Shown here one piece after another: positions 43,428 to 50,860 of a DNA stretch of 64,000 bases (position 1 is its first letter; each line of letters opens with the position of its first letter). The notes beneath the pieces were generated by a model. That model did not search any database. It worked only from the letters and a program-made list of their open reading frames with translations, and was not told the origin of the DNA. The position numbers and the translations under genes are program-made. Source of the stretch: DATAWK01 sp036267255 (GTDB taxonomy: Bacteria > Acidobacteriota > Terriglobia > Terriglobales > Acidobacteriaceae); NCBI GenBank assembly GCA_036267255.1, contig DATAWK010000032.1:1-64000 (forward strand), read 5' to 3'.

Positions 43428-44033
43428 TTACTGCAACAGATTCAACACGCTCACGATCAGGAATGTTGCCGGATCATAGACCACAATATATCCGTTGTAG
43501 TAGCCAAGGACGTATCCCGGAGGCACCGGTGGCAGATACCCAATCATCGTAGGCGGAACCGGGCGGAAATAGTGGCGATAGTAGGCAGGAATATAACCGC
43601 CACGGCTGAAGTGTGCCCTGCGCGACCGATTCACACGACCTAAATTACCCTTGTAATACTGACGCAAACGGCTTGTGTCCTGGCTGCGAAACTGATAATT
43701 GGGCCGCGTCTGCTGGGGTGGGCGATTTGGGGGACGATTCGGAGCAGGCTTGGTCGACGGATGCGCTTGAACCGGCCTTTTCTGCGGCGGCCGCGCTTGC
43801 ACTGGTCTGGTCTGAGCTGGCTTTGTCTGCGGCCGTGACTGTACCGGCTTGGTCTGCGGACGGTTTGCCGCGGGTGGCCGATTCTGTTGCGGACGATTCC
43901 CGTTGTTTCCCGGCTTCTGCTGATTCCCTTGTTGGGGCCGTTGGTCCTGAGCAAATGTATGAACCGAACCGGCTGTCACTGCTGCCATACCAATACACAA
44001 CACCAACGCGAAACTGGTCTTGCGAGTATTCAT
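43428..44033 (-). CDS. exported proline/glutamine-rich protein with RcnB-like C-terminus
   Basis: 201 residues; GGAGG 5 bases upstream. Signal peptide at 1-28 (TFAQ). Residues 30-110 are a low-complexity Pro/Gln/Arg/Lys stretch with a repeated KPxQxRPxxx pattern. Residues 115-201 hold GYIPAYYRHYFRPVPP and a GYVLGYYNGYIVVYDPATFLIVSVLNLL ending, as in RcnB-like/DUF periplasmic proteins linked to envelope stress or metal homeostasis. Function not established. Confidence 0.7.
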   Translation of the reverse strand: MNTRKTSFALVLCIGMAAVTAGSVHTFAQDQRPQQGNQQKPGNNGNRPQQNRPPAANRPQTKPVQSRPQTKPAQTRPVQARPPQKRPVQAHPSTKPAPNRPPNRPPQQTRPNYQFRSQDTSRLRQYYKGNLGRVNRSRRAHFSRGGYIPAYYRHYFRPVPPTMIGYLPPVPPGYVLGYYNGYIVVYDPATFLIVSVLNLLQ

Positions 44034-44237
44034 AATTCCTCCGCCAAATTTGAACTTGGTGCGTAAGGCGCAAAGTAACTGAGCTGCAAAAGTATCTTAT
44101 AGGTGCTGGGAATCTTTTCAGCGAGGATTTTATTCTTATCCTGGCACCTCTGCCTATTAGCATGGATAGGATGCGAAAAGCAGCAACGCTGTTGTCGTGC
44201 ATGGTGTTGTTCATCGCAATTTTGCCGCGGATTACAA

Positions 44238-44780
44238 ATGATCCCTTCCCTGCTTCAAACCGAACGCCTCATACTTCGCCCCTGGCGCGAGGATGACCTC
44301 GAGCCTTTCGCCCAGATGAATGCCGATCCTCGCGTACGGGAGTTTTTTTCCTCCACGCTTACGCGCGAGCAAAGCGACGCCGCCATCCGCCGTTATCAGG
44401 ATCAATATGCCGAGCACGGATTCTGCTTTCTCGCGGCAGAGCTGCGGCAGACTGGCGCCTTTGCCGGCTTTATCGGCATGCAGATCATGGATTTTCCTAT
44501 TCCCAACATCGCGCAACCCGCGGTGGAGATCGGATGGCGTCTGCCCTATTCCCTGTGGGGAAAAGGCCTGGCAACGGAAGGAGCGCGTGCCGTGATGGAC
44601 CATGCTTTACGCCGGCAAAAACTGCACCAGGTTGTCGCCATCACGGCCCCGAACAATGTGCGCTCGCGACATGTCATGGAAAAGATCGGAATGCAATATA
44701 TACAGGATGGCGACTTCGACCATCCCCGCATCCCGGAAGGCAATCCGATGCGGCGTCATGTTGTCTATGTTTCACCTTGA
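44238..44780 (+). CDS. GNAT-family N-acetyltransferase (RimJ/RimL-like)
   Basis: 180 residues from ATG 44238; the open frame extends upstream but lacks family resemblance there. Begins with LLQTERLILRPWREDDLEPF, the usual RimJ/RimL-like opening, and has the acetyl-CoA loop LWGKGLATEGARAVMDHAL and NVRSRHVMEKIGM. Acetylates an amino group of an unknown protein or small molecule. Isolated gene; it is divergent from the proline-rich gene. Confidence 0.85.
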   Translation: MIPSLLQTERLILRPWREDDLEPFAQMNADPRVREFFSSTLTREQSDAAIRRYQDQYAEHGFCFLAAELRQTGAFAGFIGMQIMDFPIPNIAQPAVEIGWRLPYSLWGKGLATEGARAVMDHALRRQKLHQVVAITAPNNVRSRHVMEKIGMQYIQDGDFDHPRIPEGNPMRRHVVYVSP

Positions 44781-45064
44781 GAACATGCAGAACGCCAAAC
44801 CGGATAATGCTGCCGATGCGCTGCACACATGGATACTCGTTTCACGCAATGGCCCATGCGGCCATCACTCCGAAACATCGCATCCTCCACGTTGCGAGCA
44901 AAACAGACTTGACCCGTCTAGGGCATCCAGCATAACCTCAATCCGCAGCATGCGTGGTGGTTCTCGCGTCTCCATTTGTAAACGATTACCACGAATGTCA
45001 TTCCTGTCCATATTGCAAAAATTATTTGTCCTGCCCATGTGGCCCTACTGAGGAGAAGATTGCT

Positions 45065-47152
45065 TTGAACATCGTGCGCCCCCTCTCTCGTTTGCTGACT
45101 GCCAGTCTCGTTCTGGCAACTGTCATCTGCATCCATCCTGCCCATGCACAACAAACCACACCCAAAAATGTTGCTCCGCCACCTCCCATTCTGCTCGGCG
45201 ACGCCTGGTATCCCGAGCAGTGGCCCGAATCGCGATGGCCTGCTGATCTGGACCTGATGCAGAAGGCGCACATCCACATGGTTCGTGTGGGTGAATTTGC
45301 GTGGAGCCGCATGGAGCCATCCGAGGGTCAGTATGATTTTGATTGGCTGGAGAAGGCCATCGACGAAGCAGGTGCGCGCGGTATTTATACCGTACTGGGC
45401 ACGCCAACTGCCGCGCCTCCGGCATGGCTGACGCAGAAATATCCTGAGACCCTGCGTGTGGATGAGCAAGGCCACCGCGCCGAGCACGGCAACCGTCAGC
45501 AGTTCAACTGGGACAATCCAAAGTACCGCGAACTGGCACACGACATTGCCAGTCGCATGGCGCAACGCTTCGGGCACAATCCCTACGTCATCGGCTGGCA
45601 GATTGATAACGAGTATGCTGAGGTCTCCTTCGATCCACAGACCAAAGCGGACTTTCAGCAGTGGCTGAAGCACTACTACGGAACGCTCGATAATCTGAAC
45701 GCGCGCTGGACAACGGCCTACTGGAGTCAGACATACTCCAACTGGAACCAGATTCCCATTGAGACCACCTATGGCAACCCCGGGCTGCTGCTCAGTTGGA
45801 AGCGTTTTGTCAGCGACACCTGGCGCAGCTATCAGAAGAACCAGCTCGATGCGATCCGCCAGTACGCTGGCCCGCGCCAGTTCATCACTACTAATATGAT
45901 GGGCTGGTTTGACGGTTACGATCACTACGTCGTCGCCAAGGATCTCGATCTTGCTGCCTGGGACAACTACATCGGCGAAGGACATCTGAACGCTTACTTG
46001 AACGGGGCCACCGATGATTTGACGCGCGGCTTCAAACGCAAGAATTTCTGGGTGATGGAGACGCAGCCCGGACATGTCAACTGGGCCGCAATCAACAACG
46101 ATCTCGACAAGGGAGAAGTGCGTGCGATGGCCTGGCACAACATCGGCCACGGTGCGGAAACCATCAGCTATTGGCAGTGGCGCAGCGCTCTCAATGGACA
46201 AGAGGAATACCACGGTACCCTCGTCGGCCCCGATGGCACTCCGGTTCCGCTGTACTCCGAGGTTGCCCAAATCGGCAGGGAGTTTGAAAAAGCCGGGCCT
46301 GTGCTGGTCGGAACATCGCCTAAATCCGAAGTCGCGATTCTCCACACCTATCCCAGCTTCTGGGCTATCAATTGGCAGCGACATAACAAGAATTACGATC
46401 CCATCGAAGAGCTGCTCAGCTATTACCAGCCGCTGCGCGATATCGCGCAGTCCATCGACATTGTGCAACCCACCGTATCGCTCGATCAGTACAAGCTGGT
46501 TGTCGCTCCGGGACTCAATGTGCTCTCCGATGCCGCCGCAAAGAACCTGATTGCTTATGTGCGCAACGGCGGCCATCTGGTTCTCGGCCAACGCGCCGCC
46601 ATGAAGAACAGCGACAACGGACTGCAGCCGGAGCGTCAGCCCGGGCCGCTGACCGATCTGCTCGGCGGACGTGTGGCGGCCTACTACGCACTGCAAAATC
46701 CCGTTCCCGTGGAGGGTCAGTTTGGCAGCAACACCAGCAAGCTGTGGGCGGAACTGTTGCAGGTGGAGAAGCCCGACGTGCAGGTGCTGGAACGCTATGG
46801 CAAGAGTAACGGCTGGTTAGACGGGCAACCCGCCATCATCACGCGCAAAGTCGGCAAAGGGCGCATCACCTATATTGGCGCCTGGATGGATGAAGCTGGC
46901 ATGGCCAATGCCGCCGCATGGATGACCTCTGTCAGCAACGTAAAGCCTGCGTTTGGGCCTGTACCCAAAGGGGTGGAAGTCGATCCGCGCTACGGCAAAG
47001 ACCACACGGTGTTCATCCTGGTCAACCTGTCCAAGGCTACCCAGACCATTCCACTTCCCTCTGCCATGCAGGACGTGCTGAACGGTGGCACCACACAATC
47101 GGTCACCCTGCCGAACTACGGCGTCGCCGTGCTTTCGGAACCGAACAAGTAA
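45065..47152 (+). CDS. GH42 beta-galactosidase, exported
   Basis: 695 residues from a TTG at 45065, chosen for AGGAG 9 bases upstream; GTG 45074 is possible. Signal peptide at about 1-29 (AHAQ). GH42 hallmark GDAWYPEQWPESRW (45-58), acid/base Glu183 in GWQIDNEYAE, nucleophile Glu332 in FWVMETQPG. The trimerisation domain (about 420-600) and C-terminal beta domain follow. It cleaves beta-galactosides; export indicates polymer or oligomer breakdown outside the cytoplasm. It is the classical form, in contrast to the divergent GH42-like protein at 13.7 kb. Convergent with murF. Confidence 0.9.
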   Translation: MNIVRPLSRLLTASLVLATVICIHPAHAQQTTPKNVAPPPPILLGDAWYPEQWPESRWPADLDLMQKAHIHMVRVGEFAWSRMEPSEGQYDFDWLEKAIDEAGARGIYTVLGTPTAAPPAWLTQKYPETLRVDEQGHRAEHGNRQQFNWDNPKYRELAHDIASRMAQRFGHNPYVIGWQIDNEYAEVSFDPQTKADFQQWLKHYYGTLDNLNARWTTAYWSQTYSNWNQIPIETTYGNPGLLLSWKRFVSDTWRSYQKNQLDAIRQYAGPRQFITTNMMGWFDGYDHYVVAKDLDLAAWDNYIGEGHLNAYLNGATDDLTRGFKRKNFWVMETQPGHVNWAAINNDLDKGEVRAMAWHNIGHGAETISYWQWRSALNGQEEYHGTLVGPDGTPVPLYSEVAQIGREFEKAGPVLVGTSPKSEVAILHTYPSFWAINWQRHNKNYDPIEELLSYYQPLRDIAQSIDIVQPTVSLDQYKLVVAPGLNVLSDAAAKNLIAYVRNGGHLVLGQRAAMKNSDNGLQPERQPGPLTDLLGGRVAAYYALQNPVPVEGQFGSNTSKLWAELLQVEKPDVQVLERYGKSNGWLDGQPAIITRKVGKGRITYIGAWMDEAGMANAAAWMTSVSNVKPAFGPVPKGVEVDPRYGKDHTVFILVNLSKATQTIPLPSAMQDVLNGGTTQSVTLPNYGVAVLSEPNK

Positions 47153-47165
47153 TCCCGCCACCTAT

Positions 47166-47195
47166 CGCGAGTGCATGCGCAAGCATGCGCTCGCG
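47166..47195. terminator. hairpin between convergent GH42 and murF
   Basis: A 13-bp stem (47166-47178 and 47183-47195, one G-T wobble) with a GCAA tetraloop, filling the 48-base gap between the two stop codons. No clear T-run, but placement suits bidirectional termination. Confidence 0.6.
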
Positions 47196-47200
47196 TTATG

Positions 47201-48589
47201 CTACGTTTCATCCAGATCCAGCGACGCCAGTGCACGTTCCAACCGCACGCCACGCGATGCCTTCAGCAAAACAACATCTTCCGGCTGCAGATTTTCCTTG
47301 AGCCACGTGCCAGCCTCTTCCGGCGTATTTAAAAACAAGGCTTCGCTGCCGGCGGCGCGCGCTCCCGCAACCAGCGATTCTGCGTTGCCGCGCACTCCTA
47401 TAACGATCTGCACGCCGCGTTCTCCCATGGATCGCCCACAAGCCGCGTGGAGCTGTGCAGCACTCGGCCCTAGCTCCAGCATTTCTCCCGCAACAACAAT
47501 GTGCCGCTTAGCCGGAATGCTGCGCAACACATCGACCATCGCGTCCAGTGCTGCCGGGTTGCAGTTATAACAATCGTTCAGCAGCATCGCGCCGCGAAAT
47601 TTCACGATCTGGCCGCGCTTCTCCGGAGCAGTCAGTGATGCCAGCGCAGACGCGCAAGCCTCCAGGGAAATTCCGGATGCCATGCCAATCGCAATGGCAG
47701 GCAGCACATTCATCACGTTGTGTTTGCCCAGCAGTTGCAGGGTTACATCAGCATGGTGTTCGCCCGCGGCCACCTGAAACCTGGTCCCGAGAGCGCCCAA
47801 AGCCTGGATTTCCTTTGCCTGTAAATCGGCACAGGATCCCACTCCAAAATAAATTGCCGTTCCGGGAAAATCCCGCCCGAACTGCGACACATATGCATCG
47901 TCACAGTTTAAAAAAGCCATTCCATGGCGCGGCAATGCGGCAATCAATTCATATTTGGCGCGTGCGATACCTGTCTGGCCATCGGGAAAATTTTCAGCAT
48001 GTGCCACGCCAACGTTCGTCACCACTCCCCAATCCGGAGCGGCAATCTTGGCCAGCGCGGCAATCTCGCCAACATGCGACATGCCCAGCTCCACCACGGC
48101 AACCTCATGTTCCGGTTGCAACCGCAATAGTTGAAGTGGCAGTCCGTAACCATTGTTCAGATTGCCATGCGACTTCAGCACTTGATATTGCAAGGACAGC
48201 ACCGCAGCAATCGCCTCTTTGGTCGTTGTCTTTCCCGCACTGCCGGTGATGGCGATCAGCCGTTTCCCCCAGTGGCGACGCACCGCATGCGCCAGGGCTT
48301 GCAGAGCATGCAGCGTGTCGTCCACAACCAGCAAACGATCCTGCACGTTCGGATCGGCATACCGATCGATCTCGCTGCGGGCCACAACAGCAGCTACGGC
48401 GCCACCAGCCAGCGCGGCCAGAACGTAATCGTGCCCGTTCAGCTGTTCTCCATGAATGGCAAAAAATAAATCGCCTGCAGAGATCGTTCGTGAGTCAATC
48501 GAATATCCCGTAGCAACAGCCGCATGTGCCGGACCGCCGGGAAACTCAGCGTCCATCCAATACCGAACCTGCTCCAGAGTCAGCTGCAT
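47201..48589 (-). CDS. murF: UDP-N-acetylmuramoyl-tripeptide--D-alanyl-D-alanine ligase
   Basis: 462 residues from ATG 48589, 7 bases after the murE stop, with GAGG between. Mur ligase domains in order: substrate-binding (SRTISAGDLFFAIHG), ATP-binding P-loop ITGSAGKTTTKE, NLNNGYGLPLQLL, and the C-terminal domain with NDCYNCNPAALDAMVD. It adds D-Ala-D-Ala to the UDP-MurNAc-tripeptide in the cytoplasm. It is the last gene of the leftward dcw cluster here; mraY, murD, ftsW, murG and murC do not follow in this window. Confidence 0.93.
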   Translation of the reverse strand: MQLTLEQVRYWMDAEFPGGPAHAAVATGYSIDSRTISAGDLFFAIHGEQLNGHDYVLAALAGGAVAAVVARSEIDRYADPNVQDRLLVVDDTLHALQALAHAVRRHWGKRLIAITGSAGKTTTKEAIAAVLSLQYQVLKSHGNLNNGYGLPLQLLRLQPEHEVAVVELGMSHVGEIAALAKIAAPDWGVVTNVGVAHAENFPDGQTGIARAKYELIAALPRHGMAFLNCDDAYVSQFGRDFPGTAIYFGVGSCADLQAKEIQALGALGTRFQVAAGEHHADVTLQLLGKHNVMNVLPAIAIGMASGISLEACASALASLTAPEKRGQIVKFRGAMLLNDCYNCNPAALDAMVDVLRSIPAKRHIVVAGEMLELGPSAAQLHAACGRSMGERGVQIVIGVRGNAESLVAGARAAGSEALFLNTPEEAGTWLKENLQPEDVVLLKASRGVRLERALASLDLDET

Positions 48590-48596
48590 GCTTGCC

Positions 48597-50114
48597 TCAT
48601 TTCTCTGCCGGTCGCGCATGTTCTACTAATTCTGTCAGTGCTGTGCGTGCAATTTCCGCATCGTCAAACGGAATGGAGTTATTCTCTAGAACCTGAATTT
48701 TTTCGTGGCCCTTTCCCGCGAGAATCACAACATCGTTGGCACGGGCCTCTGCAATGGCTTGCGTAATGGCTGCTGCACGATCAGCCTCCACTATATAGGG
48801 CACACCCGTTGCCTGAACACCGGGAAGTATCTCGTCCAGAATCGCCTGAGGATTTTCGCTGCGCGGATTGTCACTGGTCATCACGACAAAATCACTGCCT
48901 TCGCCCGCGGCCTGCCCCATGCGCGGACGCTTCGTGCGGTCCCTGTCCCCACCGCAACCAAACAGCGTGATCACGCGACCTCCATGGCTTTCAGCCAGTG
49001 CCCGCGCCAGTCGCGTCACATTGCGCAGGGCATCTTCTGTATGTGCATAATCGACCGCTACGGTGAAAGGTTGACCGCAATCGACGGTCTGGAAGCGCCC
49101 CGGAACATAGTCCATCTGCGCAATCCCCTGCAGAATCTCATCCATGCTCAATCCGCGCGCCGCCGCTGCAGCCGATGCAGCCAGCAGGTTCAGCACGTTG
49201 ACCATGCCTACCAGCCGCGTGTGGATACGCTTGGTGCCGAAAGGAGTCACCATCTCGAATTGTGTGCCGTTCACGGCGAGCTGAATGGCTTCCGCATGAA
49301 AGGACCCTTCGTGCATCGCGTAGTCGAAGACCTGCGAGCCAACCTCCTGCGCCATCTTGACCAGACGCTGTCCGTAAGCATCTTCCGTGTGGATGACCGC
49401 AGACCGCGGAGGAGCGGCGCCTGTTCCGGAAAACAGCAGGCTCTTGGCACGAAAATACGTTTCCATGTCGCCGTGATAATCGAGATGATCCTGCGTCAGA
49501 TTCGTGAAGATGGCCGTCTCGTAGTGCAATCCCCACACGCGTCCTTGAACCAGCGCATGCGAGGAAACCTCCATCACGGCTTCCGTCGCGCCCAGTGCAA
49601 CGCCGTCGGCAAACAACTGCAGCAGATCGCGCGATTCCGGCGTGGTATGCGGCGAAGGCAGAACATTATTTGCGACGTGATACTCAATGGTTCCCACCAG
49701 TACGCATTGTCGCTTTGCCGAACGCAACATCGCTTCCAACAGAAACGCCGTGGTCGTTTTCCCGTTGGTGCCCGTCACACCTGTCAGGTGCAACTTGCGC
49801 TCAGGATGACCAAAGACATTCGCGCTGATCGCGGCCAAGGCTCGTCTACCATGTTCGATCTGCGCAATGCCTAACTCGGGATGGCGCTGCACCGTCATAG
49901 CGAAAGCTGCGGCGGAGTCTGTGACGATGGCTGTGGCGCCGTGCTCAATGGCCATATCGATGAATCGATTTCCATCCGTCACTTCCCCGCGCATGGCAAC
50001 AAATACCGCGCCAGCCTGCACCCGTCGCGAGTCATACTCCACGCCCGAGACGGCAGGATTCGCGTCCGTCCGTTGCACGATCGCTATGCCTTGCAGTGAT
50101 TGATCGAAATCCAT
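48597..50114 (-). CDS. murE: UDP-N-acetylmuramoyl-L-alanyl-D-glutamate--2,6-diaminopimelate ligase
   Basis: 505 residues. P-loop GTNGKTTT (115-122), carbamylated-lysine region, and DNPR at 415-418, the motif that selects meso-diaminopimelate as third residue. It makes the UDP-MurNAc-tripeptide. Followed by murF after 7 bases; preceded by an opposite-strand gene that separates it from ftsI, so it probably has its own promoter in the 312 bases upstream, which contain an 18-bp palindrome. Confidence 0.94.
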   Translation of the reverse strand: MDFDQSLQGIAIVQRTDANPAVSGVEYDSRRVQAGAVFVAMRGEVTDGNRFIDMAIEHGATAIVTDSAAAFAMTVQRHPELGIAQIEHGRRALAAISANVFGHPERKLHLTGVTGTNGKTTTAFLLEAMLRSAKRQCVLVGTIEYHVANNVLPSPHTTPESRDLLQLFADGVALGATEAVMEVSSHALVQGRVWGLHYETAIFTNLTQDHLDYHGDMETYFRAKSLLFSGTGAAPPRSAVIHTEDAYGQRLVKMAQEVGSQVFDYAMHEGSFHAEAIQLAVNGTQFEMVTPFGTKRIHTRLVGMVNVLNLLAASAAAAARGLSMDEILQGIAQMDYVPGRFQTVDCGQPFTVAVDYAHTEDALRNVTRLARALAESHGGRVITLFGCGGDRDRTKRPRMGQAAGEGSDFVVMTSDNPRSENPQAILDEILPGVQATGVPYIVEADRAAAITQAIAEARANDVVILAGKGHEKIQVLENNSIPFDDAEIARTALTELVEHARPAEK

Positions 50115-50426
50115 AGATAGGATTGGATTTTACTCGTATGGGAAGTTATTTTGCGGAACGTTTCGTAAAAGAGATTGATCGATATGCTTCAAATTGTCTG
50201 ATTTGCGGCATATACATCCTATGTTGATGTTTCTGACCCCCTCAATGTACATTGAGGCGAATTGATTCCAGTGCTGGAACGCTGGGTTTTCAACCAGCAT
50301 CGTACGCTCTGGAATTGGGCTCACCCGAGCGGAATATTTTTCGTCCGTTGTTTTGTAATGAACCTGTATAGCGTAGGAGTTTCTCGTTACTGCTCCTGTC
50401 CTATTCAGCTAGGAGGTACAAGGATC
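50115..50426. other. AT-rich divergent region between murE and the SnoaL-like gene
   Basis: 312 bases, by eye richer in A and T than the flanking mur genes. It contains the 18-bp palindrome at 50240-50257 and the AGGAGG ribosome site of the SnoaL-like gene at 50411-50416. No further gene seen. Confidence 0.5.
50240..50257. promoter_or_regulatory. perfect 18-bp palindrome
   Basis: CCTCAATGTACATTGAGG, between divergent murE and the SnoaL-like gene. Its ATGTACAT core recurs at 50824-50831, on the other side of the SnoaL-like gene. An operator for a dimeric repressor is likely. Confidence 0.6.
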
Positions 50427-50774
50427 TTGTCAGCAATGCTTATAACGGAAATGTTTCGGACGATTGACTCGAATGATTGGGAATCGTTGAAAAAGTTTTA
50501 CAGTGAAGGTGCGATCTATGAACGTCCTGGCTACAATCCCTTTGTTGGCCTTGATCAAGTTCTATATTTTTATCGAGAAAAACGACTGGTTGCCTGGGGT
50601 ACGCATTGGATTGATCACATTATCGTGGATAAGAGAATTGGAGCGTGCTGGGGACGACTCATTGGGCAACATAAGGATGGCTCATCCATTGCTGTGGAAT
50701 TTGCAGATATCTATCACTTCGATGATGGCAAAATCGCAAAGCGGAAATCTTTCTTTTTTAGCCCTTTGATTTAA
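50427..50774 (+). CDS. SnoaL/NTF2-like small protein inserted in the dcw cluster
   Basis: 115 residues from a TTG at 50427, chosen because AGGAGG lies 10 bases upstream; ATG 50436 is the alternative. The pattern matches SnoaL-like NTF2 folds: FRTIDSNDWESLKKFYSEGAIYERPGYNPFVGL at the start, then alternate strands ending FADIYHFDDGKIAKRKSFFF. These are cone-shaped binding proteins or isomerases with no single activity. It is on the strand opposite to the murE/ftsI genes and its A/T content is higher, so it may be a late insertion. Confidence 0.7.
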   Translation: MSAMLITEMFRTIDSNDWESLKKFYSEGAIYERPGYNPFVGLDQVLYFYREKRLVAWGTHWIDHIIVDKRIGACWGRLIGQHKDGSSIAVEFADIYHFDDGKIAKRKSFFFSPLI

Positions 50775-50860
50775 GGCCGATTGGATAATAGGTCGCTGAC
50801 TTAATTCAGCCAAAAGCGATGAATGTACATCAGCGAAACCAAATATTTTGGGAAGACGCT

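Noticed and set aside
44918..46696. Minus-strand open frame of about 590 codons over the GH42 gene
   Set aside because: It is fully antisense to a clear GH42 with both catalytic glutamates, and its translation resembles no protein family; long antisense frames are common in codon-biased GC-rich genes.
48705..49874. Plus-strand open frame of about 390 codons over murE
   Set aside because: Antisense shadow of a conserved gene, no ribosome site, no family pattern.
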